5,856 nucleotides of DNA from Actinomycetota bacterium (GCA_005788205.1 SXYT01000112.1:1-5856), one strand, 5' to 3'; positions 1-5,856 are shown, numbered from the stretch's first letter. Notes: generated by a model from the letters alone, not told the origin. A program made the numbers and translations.

Positions 1-177
1 CGCCGAGAGCGCGACTCCGGGCCCGATCATCGTGTGGCTCCCGATGTGGATGTACTGCTCGTTGAAGATCGTGACCGGCGGCCACATGATGATGCTCCGT
101 TCGCCGAACGAGCCGAACCTGCGCCCCCTCGGGTCATCCGGTCCGATGGCTGCCCAGCTGTCGAGGGCCTCGGTCAT
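1..177 (-). CDS. Partial acyltransferase, left-handed beta-helix (hexapeptide) type, N-terminus only
   Basis: An open minus-strand frame runs from an ATG at 177 to the left edge, giving 59 residues that begin MTEALDSWAAIGPDDPRG. The later part has a regular pattern of short hydrophobic turns with IG pairs (FGERSII, YIHIGSH, MIGPGVALSA), spaced as in the hexapeptide-repeat beta-helix of acyl- and acetyltransferases. Such enzymes usually move an acetyl or other acyl group from a CoA donor onto a hydroxyl or amino group and act as trimers. The acceptor cannot be told, because most of the helix and the active-site region are beyond the edge. An in-frame ATG at 210 would add 11 residues (MRRRAGLLWAR); the frame closes with TAG at 220-222. 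Neither start has a good ribosome binding site. I prefer 177 because the extra residues do not look like part of a fold. The gene is divergent from the FAD oxidase at 366. Confidence 0.72.
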   Translation of the reverse strand, partial: MTEALDSWAAIGPDDPRGRRFGSFGERSIIMWPPVTIFNEQYIHIGSHTMIGPGVALSA

Positions 178-365
178 CCTGGCCCAGAGGAGACCCGCAC
201 GACGCCGCATGGGCCCACGCTAGCGAGCCTGCAACCCCGCGGTATCGCGACCACACTCCAATAGCCTCACGGCGTGGACCACCAACGTTCCGGACCGTCA
301 CGTACGAAGATGACAGCCCCTCGGATTCTCGTCGCGAGCGCCGCCCACGTGGATGCGGGGACATC
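178..365. promoter_or_regulatory. Divergent intergenic region between acyltransferase and FAD oxidase
   Basis: This is the only sizeable non-coding stretch in the window and must carry the start signals of both flanking genes, unless the acyltransferase begins at 210. I see no convincing sigma-70 -35/-10 pair on either strand. Small symmetric elements are present: GTGGACCAC at 274-282 (4-bp arms around one base), AACGTT at 284-289, TCGCGA at 245-250, and GTCA/TGAC arms at 297-300 and 311-314. Any of these could be half of an operator, but elements this short occur often by chance. A GGGGA at 357-361 lies 4 bases before the GTG at 366 and is a plausible ribosome binding site. Confidence 0.35.
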
Positions 366-1781
366 GTGAGGGGCTTGCGGTCGCGGATTGACTCCACCCA
401 CGAAGAGATGAGGGACACCTGGCCGCAGTCGCTGTGGAGAGACACGAACAGACGGTTCTTTTTCCCCTCGCCTGTCGTCGATCTGGACGCCGACGTGCTC
501 ATCATCGGCGCCGGCTTCACCGGACTCTGGACGGCACATCACATACTCGAACTGCAGCCCGGCGCTCGCGTCGTGGTCGTCGATGCGGTCCAGCCCGGAT
601 TCGGGGCAAGCGGGCGCAACGGCGGCTGGTGCTCGGCCCTCCTGCCCATGGAACTCGCGGACGTCGCGGACAGGCACGGCATCAACGTGGCCCGTGACCT
701 CCAGCAGGAGATGTTCCGCACAGTCGACAGCATCGGACAGTTCGTCGCCGCACGCGGCATCGACTGCGGGTGGGCAAAGGGCGGGAGCCTCACTGTCGCA
801 ACCAACAATGCGCACGGGTCACGGCTGCGCAGGCAAGTGTCCGACAGCCACGCCTTCGTCGGCGAGCAGGACGTCATGTGGCTCGACCGCGCCGAACTCG
901 AGTCACGTATCAGGGTCAACGGTGCCACCGGGGCTATGTACACGCCCCACTGCGCGGCCCTGAACCCGTACAGGCTCGTGGACGGACTTGTGCAGTCTCT
1001 GGTCGACCGTGGCGTGCGGATCTTCGGCGCGACAACCGCAAAAAGGTACGGAAACGGATTCGTCGAGCTCGAGGGTGAGTCGGGGCTCGTCTTTGTGACA
1101 TCCCCCAATGTGGTCGTCGCGACCGAGGCCTATGCATCAAGGACGCGGCCGTCACGCCGCCGCATAGCCCCGCTGTACTCGTACGTCGTCGCGACGGAAC
1201 CCCTTCCCGGTGAGGTCCTCGCCGAGATCGGCTGGCACGGCCGGGAGACCGTCTCCGACGGCCGCTTGATGGTCACCTATGCCCAGCTCACTGCGGACGG
1301 ACGCATCGTCTTCGGCGGCCGCGGTGCCCCGTACAAGTTCGGGAGCGACATCCACTCCCGTCACGACACCAGCAACCGCGTGCATGCCGCAATCGAGGAG
1401 ACCATGCACCAGTTGTTCCCCGCTGCCAGCGGCGTGCGTGTGTCGCACCGGTGGGGCGGGCCGCTCGGTGTCCCTCGTGACTGGCATGCAGGTGTCTATT
1501 TCGACGCAACGACGCACGCATTCCACGCCGGCGGCTATGTCGGGGACGGCGTGGCGCTGAGTCACCTCACGGCCAGGGTTCTTGCCCACCGTGTGACATC
1601 CACTTCGCATGCCATCCTCGACCTGCCCATCAACGACCACAAGTCGCGACGCTGGGAGCCCGAGCCACTGCGTTGGGGGGGCATCAACTCGGGGTTGGCC
1701 CTGACGAAATTGCAGGACACCGTGGAGGGACGGTCCGGTCGCGAGTCCCGTTTCCTGTCCGCGGTCGGACGGCTCTTCTGA
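366..1781 (+). CDS. FAD-dependent oxidoreductase, DAO family (amine / gamma-glutamylputrescine-oxidase-like)
   Basis: This is a complete 471-residue flavoenzyme of the D-amino-acid-oxidase (DAO) superfamily, expected to be cytoplasmic and to oxidise a primary or secondary amine or amino acid to an imine, releasing H2O2 or passing electrons on. The Rossmann dinucleotide motif GAGFTG is at residues 48-53 after a VLII strand, with the ribose-binding acidic residue near D73. The family hallmark GASGRNGGW is at 80-88. The substrate-domain motif DGRIVFGGRG is at 311-320 and HRWGGPLGVPRDW at 361-373. The C-terminal FAD motif HAGGYVGDGVALS lies at 387-399. The tail PLRWGGINSGL (435-445) followed by GRSGRESR also fits the PuuB-like branch, so the gene looks intact. 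The start is GTG at 366, preceded by GGGGA. An ATG at 408 (residue 15) would begin at MRDTWPQSLW, where many relatives begin, and is a real alternative. There is no signal peptide or membrane segment. The substrate is unknown; an amine or gamma-glutamylated amine is the best guess from family. Confidence 0.9.
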   Translation: MRGLRSRIDSTHEEMRDTWPQSLWRDTNRRFFFPSPVVDLDADVLIIGAGFTGLWTAHHILELQPGARVVVVDAVQPGFGASGRNGGWCSALLPMELADVADRHGINVARDLQQEMFRTVDSIGQFVAARGIDCGWAKGGSLTVATNNAHGSRLRRQVSDSHAFVGEQDVMWLDRAELESRIRVNGATGAMYTPHCAALNPYRLVDGLVQSLVDRGVRIFGATTAKRYGNGFVELEGESGLVFVTSPNVVVATEAYASRTRPSRRRIAPLYSYVVATEPLPGEVLAEIGWHGRETVSDGRLMVTYAQLTADGRIVFGGRGAPYKFGSDIHSRHDTSNRVHAAIEETMHQLFPAASGVRVSHRWGGPLGVPRDWHAGVYFDATTHAFHAGGYVGDGVALSHLTARVLAHRVTSTSHAILDLPINDHKSRRWEPEPLRWGGINSGLALTKLQDTVEGRSGRESRFLSAVGRLF

Positions 1782-1788
1782 GTCTCAG
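1778..1788. repeat. Short palindrome spanning both convergent stop codons
   Basis: CTGAGTCTCAG is a perfect inverted repeat with 5-bp arms around a single T. The plus-strand TGA of the FAD oxidase (1779-1781) and the minus-strand TGA of the ProA-like gene (1785-1787) sit symmetrically in its arms. As RNA it could form only a four-pair stem with a three-base loop, with no U-tract, so it is too weak for an ordinary intrinsic terminator. It may simply result from two TGA stops facing each other. Confidence 0.4.
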
Positions 1789-3269
1789 CGGTGCACCCCG
1801 GGGTCGTCCTGGTGGACCCGCAGCCTCACACTGAAACCCGAGTCCCCGCTCAGGATCGCCGAACGGGCAAAGAGTCTCCCGTCCTGCCAGTTGCTCAGAC
1901 CCAGCTCAGGACGCAGAAGAGCGAACTGGCCGTCCACCCAGCGCGTGAAACCGTCGCCGACAAAGGGAGCATCGCACCCGCTCCAGACTGCCTGGTGGTC
2001 CGCGTCGTCGCCGGACACGCAGGACACGATGAACCTGGGGCTGTGGGCGTTGAACAAGTCGACGGCCTCTTTGACCGTCCGCACGAGCTCCACGCGGAAC
2101 TCCGGGTTCTCCTCCCACTCGAACTCGTGACCGAGGGATGATCTGTCCGCCGCAGTCACGCGGGGCTCCAGCACGACGCCGTCCGCGCGTCGCACCTCGA
2201 CGGGATCGCGGAGCACGAAGAACGGCAACGCAGCCTCGCTCGCGTGGATGCGGGCCCGCAGCCCCCGTGTCGCGGCTGCTCTGTCCGCAGCTCGCTCGAC
2301 CAAGGGCACCAGTTCAGCAGCACGCGACACCGGCAGGCAGACCACGTTGAGCGTGTTGCAGACCTTCCGGTCGAGCGAGTGCTCCACGACGGACGAGAGC
2401 CGGGCAGCGTCCGCAGACTCGCCCACGACCATCCATGCACCCCCGGTCCCGTGGAGGCTGACGGGATTCCCCGCCTGGCGCGCTATGGACCCGAGTTCGG
2501 TGACCGCAGGACCCGAACCCCGGGCGACTGCGAGAGCGAGACGGGGGTCTGCGAACAGCGCCCATCCGGCCGCGTGCTCCGCAGAGTCGAGCAGCCGCAC
2601 CGAACGTGCCGGCAGGCCCGCAGCAGCGAGAGCCGGTTCCACGACGTTGGCCATCAGCGCACGGGCCGTTCCGAGTGCATCGCTGCCGATGCGGAAGACG
2701 ACAGTGTTACCGCCTCTCAGCACGCCGGTCGCGTCGGCGAACACGTTCGGACGTCCCTCGAACACAAAGCCGATCACCCCGAGGGGTGCGCGGTGCTCGG
2801 TGACGCTCCAGCCTTCGTGGGACACGGACGACATGGCCGTGCTGCCGTCGGGGATGTCCCTCCACATGGCGAGCGCCTCGATCATGCCCGCTCTCATCGA
2901 ATCAGAGAGCCGCAGACGCGTGGTGCTCCTGCCCCGCGATCGCGCCGAATCAACATCGGCCTCGTTCGCCTCACGCACCACGGCGAAGACCTGCGGGTCG
3001 GCGAGGAGGTCGCCAGCCCGGCGGTAGAAGTCCGTCACGGAGTCGTGACTGACGGATGACATGCCGGCAAACGCCTCGACTGCGCCCGACATGGCGTCAT
3101 CAACCATCGCCGAGACACCGGAGGGGATCCTGCGCAGGACAGACCCGGCAGCCACACCGAGGACCCTGTCCCCCGGCAGCAGCGATGACGCAAACTCGGC
3201 ATCGACCGTGAGAAGGGTCGTCCCCACGAGTACCCGGTCACCCGCCCGCAATGACTCATCCCGTCCCAT
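1785..3269 (-). CDS. ProA-like aldehyde dehydrogenase (glutamate-5-semialdehyde dehydrogenase family) with N-terminal extension
   Basis: This 494-residue protein belongs to the NAD(P)-dependent aldehyde dehydrogenase superfamily and is closest to gamma-glutamyl-phosphate reductase (ProA), which reduces gamma-glutamyl phosphate to glutamate-5-semialdehyde in proline synthesis. The region PLGVIGFVFEGRPNVFADA (162-180) matches the ProA cofactor-domain signature, followed by GGNTVVFRIGSDAL (186-199). The catalytic cysteine is C304 in KVCNTLN, corresponding to the PSxCN segment of ProA. Differences from typical ProA (about 417 residues) are clear. There are some 60-70 extra N-terminal residues containing LLPGDRVLGVAAGSVLRRIP. 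The usual CHIYVD block is replaced by GGAWMVVG (276-283). The C-terminus reads RPELGLSNWQDGRLFARSA in place of the usual GAEIGIST and HARGPMGL blocks. No proB kinase is present here. It may be a paralogue acting on another acyl phosphate or aldehyde. The ATG at 3269 has no proper ribosome binding site. The gene is convergent with the FAD oxidase and divergent from the MBL hydrolase. Confidence 0.87.
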   Translation of the reverse strand: MGRDESLRAGDRVLVGTTLLTVDAEFASSLLPGDRVLGVAAGSVLRRIPSGVSAMVDDAMSGAVEAFAGMSSVSHDSVTDFYRRAGDLLADPQVFAVVREANEADVDSARSRGRSTTRLRLSDSMRAGMIEALAMWRDIPDGSTAMSSVSHEGWSVTEHRAPLGVIGFVFEGRPNVFADATGVLRGGNTVVFRIGSDALGTARALMANVVEPALAAAGLPARSVRLLDSAEHAAGWALFADPRLALAVARGSGPAVTELGSIARQAGNPVSLHGTGGAWMVVGESADAARLSSVVEHSLDRKVCNTLNVVCLPVSRAAELVPLVERAADRAAATRGLRARIHASEAALPFFVLRDPVEVRRADGVVLEPRVTAADRSSLGHEFEWEENPEFRVELVRTVKEAVDLFNAHSPRFIVSCVSGDDADHQAVWSGCDAPFVGDGFTRWVDGQFALLRPELGLSNWQDGRLFARSAILSGDSGFSVRLRVHQDDPGVHR

Positions 3270-3287
3270 GGCCCTATTGTGCTACGG
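3251..3287. promoter_or_regulatory. Very short divergent start region, candidate bidirectional promoter for leaderless transcripts
   Basis: Only 18 bp (3270-3287) separate the ATG of the ProA-like gene (minus, 3269) from the ATG of the MBL hydrolase (plus, 3288). On the plus strand ATGACT (3251-3256) and TATTGT (3275-3280) each match four of six bases of the -35 and -10 consensus with an 18-bp spacer, which would put the transcript start at or next to 3288. On the minus strand the same AT-rich patch reads CACAAT (3281-3276), again four of six, placing a start at about 3269; its -35 region is poor. Neither gene has a Shine-Dalgarno sequence at a usable distance. This is consistent with leaderless messages from a shared patch but is a prediction from weak matches. 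Confidence 0.35.
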
Positions 3288-4010
3288 ATGAGCGACTCTC
3301 CCCAGGACAGGCTGTACTTCCGTCAGCTCCTCTCAGGCCAGGACTACGCCGTCTCGGACCCGATCGCGCGCCAGATGGTCAACTTCGTGTATGCGATCGG
3401 CGACCGGCTCACGGGCGAGGCGGTGCTGATCGACCCCGCCTACGCCGTCGGTGACCTCGTGGACGTCGTGGAGGCGGACGGGCTCAGCGTCACGGGTGTC
3501 CTTGCGACCCATTACCACGCCGATCACGTCGGCGGGTCGATGATGGGCCACACGATCGAGGGGGTCGCCGCCCTTCTCGAGCGCTCCTCCGTCCCCGTGC
3601 ACGTCAACAAGAACGAGGTGCCGTGGGTGGTGCGCACCACGGGCCTCAGTGAGGCTGATCTTGTTGCCCACGAGTCCGGAGACATCGTCCGGGTCGGCGG
3701 GATCGACATCACGCTCGTGCACACACCAGGTCACACCCCGGGAAGCCAGTGCTTCCTCGCGCTCGGTTGTCTCATGTCCGGCGACACCCTCTTCCTGGAG
3801 GGCTGCGGGCGCACGGACCTGCCCGGCAGCGACCCGTCACTGATGTACGAGAGTCTCAGCATGCTGGCTGGCCTCCCCGACGACACGGTCGTGCTGCCCG
3901 GGCACAGGTACTCAGAGGCCCCCGCAGCGGCGATGGGCGAGATCCGTGAGACGAACTACGTCTTCAGGCCCCGTTCCCGCGAGCAGTGGATGATGATGTT
4001 CGGTCACTGA
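3288..4010 (+). CDS. MBL-fold metallo-hydrolase (glyoxalase II / persulfide-dioxygenase-like)
   Basis: This 240-residue cytoplasmic metallo-beta-lactamase-fold protein carries the full metal-binding set. THYHADH is at residues 74-80 (ligands H75, H77, D79, H80). HTPGHTPGS at 145-153 supplies H149, SGDTLF at 164-169 supplies D166, and LPGHRY at 203-208 supplies H206. This arrangement is typical of the glyoxalase II group, which hydrolyses thioesters such as S-lactoylglutathione, and of the related iron-dependent ETHE1 persulfide dioxygenases, which form sulfite. EGCGRTDLPGSDP (171-183) recalls the GCGRTD of ETHE1 but also the VGRTDLPGGD of general YcbL-like hydrolases, so the reaction is not settled. 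No fused rhodanese domain is present. I chose the ATG at 3288; an in-frame GTG at 3279 would add three residues (MLR). Neither has a ribosome binding site. The gene ends 16 bp from the stop of the convergent exporter, with no terminator hairpin evident. Confidence 0.86.
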   Translation: MSDSPQDRLYFRQLLSGQDYAVSDPIARQMVNFVYAIGDRLTGEAVLIDPAYAVGDLVDVVEADGLSVTGVLATHYHADHVGGSMMGHTIEGVAALLERSSVPVHVNKNEVPWVVRTTGLSEADLVAHESGDIVRVGGIDITLVHTPGHTPGSQCFLALGCLMSGDTLFLEGCGRTDLPGSDPSLMYESLSMLAGLPDDTVVLPGHRYSEAPAAAMGEIRETNYVFRPRSREQWMMMFGH

Positions 4011-4026
4011 CGCATCTCACGGAGCC

Positions 4027-4758
4027 TCATTGAGTCGCCGCCGCCAGGATTGCCGCGACACCGGACAGGTACAGCAACACCAGGACAAGGACGCGGAAGC
4101 GGTCCGCATCCACGTGGCGCGCGAGCCGGGACCCTGCGTACTGGGCGAGCACCACCACCGGCACGGACACGGCAGCTGCGACGGCAGGCCCGGCCTGCAC
4201 TTTCCCCGACGCGCCGAACAGCGCAAGAGAAACCACGTTCGAGTATGCAAACGTGCGAGAGATCGTGCCCCGGAAACGCGCAGGCTCGTAACCACGAGCC
4301 TGCAGGAGGAACACGAGAGGCGGGCCGTTCGTGGACACGGAAGTGTTCAACACCCCGCTCACCGCGCCGAGCAGGAATTCGTGACGGCGGGACGCATGAG
4401 GAAGGGCGAGGCCCCTGCCGAGCAGGAACGCCGCGAGTATCACGACCACGCCGACCGTTGCCCGCAGGACCGAGTCACTGACGAGGACGAACACAGCAAG
4501 ACCGAACGGCATACCGAGGCATGCTCCGATGAAGAGCCTGTTGGCGACCCCGACGTCTGCATGCCCCCGCTCCGACCAGGCCTGGAACGAGGTCGTGCCG
4601 ACAGCGAGAAGAGTGGCGATGATGACGGCGTCGCGGGGCGTGATGAACAGGGACATCACCGGCACCACGATGAGACCGAACCCGAAGCCCGACACACGCT
4701 GGACGGCGGCTGCCACTGCCACCACCACGATCACACCGAGAATCTGGGCGGGCGACAT
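4027..4758 (-). CDS. TauE/SafE-family anion exporter (membrane protein)
   Basis: This 243-residue, strongly hydrophobic protein belongs to the TauE/SafE family, whose characterised members export sulfite (TauE) or sulfoacetate (SafE) across the cytoplasmic membrane. Roughly eight membrane spans can be drawn, near residues 4-21, 24-39, 43-61, 71-93, 100-119, 128-153, 168-185 plus 193-214, and 221-240. The two half-repeat signatures are visible: SGFGFGLIVVP (23-33) in the first half and GVLNTSVSTNGPPLVFLL (135-152) in the second, followed by ARFRGTIS. Length is normal for the family. The start at 4758 is fixed by its overlap with the upstream aminotransferase stop (TGATG). The open frame continues upstream for about 180 more codons to 5298, but that part is an Arg/Pro-rich shadow of the aminotransferase. 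There is no good ribosome binding site before the ATG, so translation probably depends on ribosomes finishing the aminotransferase. The exported ion is unknown; a sulfonate, sulfite or organic acid would fit. Confidence 0.9.
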   Translation of the reverse strand: MSPAQILGVIVVVAVAAAVQRVSGFGFGLIVVPVMSLFITPRDAVIIATLLAVGTTSFQAWSERGHADVGVANRLFIGACLGMPFGLAVFVLVSDSVLRATVGVVVILAAFLLGRGLALPHASRRHEFLLGAVSGVLNTSVSTNGPPLVFLLQARGYEPARFRGTISRTFAYSNVVSLALFGASGKVQAGPAVAAAVSVPVVVLAQYAGSRLARHVDADRFRVLVLVLLYLSGVAAILAAATQ

Positions 4759-4760
4759 CA
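4756..4760 (-). promoter_or_regulatory. TGATG stop-start junction, likely translational coupling
   Basis: Read on the minus strand, the TGA stop of the aminotransferase (4760-4758) shares its A with the ATG of the TauE/SafE exporter (4758-4756). The preceding bases (CTCCCTGGCACGT) hold no Shine-Dalgarno sequence, so termination followed by reinitiation is the likely way the exporter is translated. This places the two proteins on one message. Confidence 0.8.
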
Positions 4761-5856
4761 ACGTGCCAGGGAGTCGACGGCCGCGGCGAACACCTCGGTG
4801 TGCCGGTCGACGTCGCTCATCGAGTGGAAGGGCGAGAACAGGGCCATGTTGTGGAAGGGCGTGAGCAGGATGCCGCGGTTGAGTGCGAAGAGATGCATGT
4901 ACGCATCCAGTTCGGCGTCTCCGGCGACAGCAGCCTCGGCGCCGTTGCGGGGAGGTGGACAGAACCAGTATTCGGCACGGCACCCGAGCCGCTGGACGTG
5001 CCAGTCGAGTCCGCGTGTCGAGTACCCCGTTCGCACACCCTCGGTCCACGCCTCGGCCAGCGGGTCCATCACCGCGAAGTCCTCGGACCTCAGGCTGGTG
5101 GAGAGGGTCGCCCTGATGGCCGCCAGGGCGAGCGCGTTCCCCGTGAGTGTGCCACCGACGCCCGACACGTCGACAGAGTGGCCCGTCATGAGAGTCTCGA
5201 GTTGCCGGGCAATCTGCGCCGTCATCCCGTAGACGGCCGCAGGCATGCCGCCGGCGATCGGCTTGCCGATGACGAAGAAGTCCGGCTCCAGGGACCATTC
5301 ACGGGTGCACCCACCCGGCCCGGCACAGATGGTGTGCGTCTCGTCGATAATGAGGAGGACGCCGTGCCTGCGCGTGACAGCACGGACCTCCTCCATGTAG
5401 CCGTCCTCAGGGAGGACGATTCCGATGTTCGTCAGGGCGGGCTCCATCAAGAGGCACGCCACGTCCCCGTTCGAGAGGGCCTCGTCAAGGGCTTCGATGT
5501 CATTGAACGGGACCACCCTCGTGGTGAGCGCAGGATCGAAAGCCGGACCGAGAGCACCGGGTCTGCTGACGACGTTCCCGTCCGCGCCGAGCACCGCGAG
5601 CGTCTCGTCGACGGTCCCGTGGTAGCACCAATCGATGACGGCAACCTTCGGACGGCCGGTCAGGGCACGGGCGAAACGGAGGACGAACCTGTTCGCATCA
5701 GTCGCAGTCATCGCAAACTGCCATTTCGCCAGCCCGAACCTCCGGAACAATTCCGCGGCGACCCAGATCGAGTCATCGTTCGGCAGCATCGTCGTGATGC
5801 CCCTCGATGCCCTGTGGTGCAGGGCATCGGCAACCTGGGCAAGGCCGTGACCCGTC
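4758..5856 (-). CDS. Partial class-III PLP-dependent aminotransferase (HemL-like), C-terminal 365 residues
   Basis: The frame is open from the right edge to the TGA at 4758-4760. The Met at 5787-5789 is internal: 22 upstream residues (THG-like, GHGLAQVADALHHRASRGITT) continue the fold-type-I aminotransferase sequence, so roughly 80-90 N-terminal residues lie outside the window. Numbering from the first visible residue, the cofactor-phosphate segment is TATDANR (50-56) and the ring-stacking segment CYHG is at 77-80. LIIDET (169-174) supplies the Asp that pairs with the pyridine nitrogen. The Schiff-base lysine is K198 in VIGKPIAGG (codon 5262-5264), and GGTLTGN (234-240) supplies the phosphate-binding Thr from the partner subunit. 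The C-terminal RGILLTPFHNMALFSP resembles glutamate-1-semialdehyde aminomutase relatives. Such proteins are often auto-named HemL, but TATDAN in place of SGTEA and the gene context argue for a catabolic transaminase. Amino donor and acceptor are unknown. The gene is first in an operon with the TauE/SafE exporter. Confidence 0.88.
   Translation of the reverse strand, partial: TGHGLAQVADALHHRASRGITTMLPNDDSIWVAAELFRRFGLAKWQFAMTATDANRFVLRFARALTGRPKVAVIDWCYHGTVDETLAVLGADGNVVSRPGALGPAFDPALTTRVVPFNDIEALDEALSNGDVACLLMEPALTNIGIVLPEDGYMEEVRAVTRRHGVLLIIDETHTICAGPGGCTREWSLEPDFFVIGKPIAGGMPAAVYGMTAQIARQLETLMTGHSVDVSGVGGTLTGNALALAAIRATLSTSLRSEDFAVMDPLAEAWTEGVRTGYSTRGLDWHVQRLGCRAEYWFCPPPRNGAEAAVAGDAELDAYMHLFALNRGILLTPFHNMALFSPFHSMSDVDRHTEVFAAAVDSLAR

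Noticed and set aside
274..289. Operator made of GTGGACCAC and AACGTT
   Set aside because: The palindromes are too short and are not repeated elsewhere in the region, so they are not distinguishable from chance and are mentioned only in the intergenic description.
134..815. Minus-strand open frames at 134-520 and 267-815
   Set aside because: They overlap the FAD oxidase N-terminal half antisense and the acyltransferase start in another frame. The translations are low-complexity and unlike known proteins.
2244..3059. Two long plus-strand open frames (271 and 259 residues)
   Set aside because: Both are antisense shadows of the ProA-like gene in GC-rich DNA and carry no domain-like pattern.
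4011..4026. Terminator between the MBL hydrolase and the exporter
   Set aside because: The 16-bp gap has no GC-rich hairpin and no T-tract on either strand.
4030..5232. 400-residue plus-strand open frame
   Set aside because: It is antisense to the exporter and aminotransferase, rich in Arg/Glu/His from the reverse complement of GC-rich codons, and has no recognisable domain.
4759..5298. Upstream extension of the TauE/SafE frame to a Met at 5298 (423 residues in total)
   Set aside because: The extra N-terminal part is Arg- and Pro-rich, has no fold signature, and lies wholly over the well-supported aminotransferase in another frame. The family start and the TGATG junction fix the start at 4758.
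5787..5789. Met at 5789 as the true start of the aminotransferase
   Set aside because: The frame stays open to the right edge and the 22 upstream residues continue the conserved region, so this Met is internal.

Overview
The window is GC-rich and gene-dense, with almost no non-coding DNA. Codon choice, the protein families and the lack of clear Shine-Dalgarno sequences at several starts suggest an actinomycete-type bacterium (Actinomycetota, possibly an Acidimicrobiia-like lineage). That placement is an inference from protein style only; there is no rRNA or other taxonomic marker here. I found no tRNA, rRNA, CRISPR array, insertion sequence or phage gene.

From left to right there are six genes. 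(1) A left-edge fragment on the minus strand (1-177) is the N-terminus of a left-handed beta-helix acyltransferase; its C-terminal part lies outside the window. (2) After a gap of about 190 bp, a complete FAD-dependent amine/amino-acid oxidase of the DAO family runs on the plus strand (366-1781). (3) A ProA-like aldehyde dehydrogenase with an N-terminal extension lies convergent to it on the minus strand (1785-3269); the two stop codons are 3 bp apart. (4) A metallo-beta-lactamase-fold hydrolase runs on the plus strand (3288-4010), divergent from the dehydrogenase with only 18 bp between the two start codons. (5) A TauE/SafE-family membrane exporter lies on the minus strand (4027-4758). (6) A class-III PLP-dependent aminotransferase of the HemL-like group (4758 to beyond 5856, minus strand) precedes the exporter in transcription and overlaps it by one base in a TGATG junction. 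Its N-terminus is off the right edge.

The one firm operon is aminotransferase followed by exporter. The other genes alternate strand and are packed so tightly that promoters and transcript ends must lie inside neighbouring genes. As a set (amine oxidase, aminotransferase, aldehyde/acyl-phosphate dehydrogenase, thioester- or persulfide-type MBL hydrolase, anion exporter), they fit catabolism of an amine or amino-sulfonate: amino group removed, the resulting aldehyde processed, an anionic product exported. That is a working hypothesis; the substrate cannot be read from the sequence. I did not find evidence of a clearly new biological system. The most unusual items are the 18-bp divergent start region and the ProA-like paralogue.
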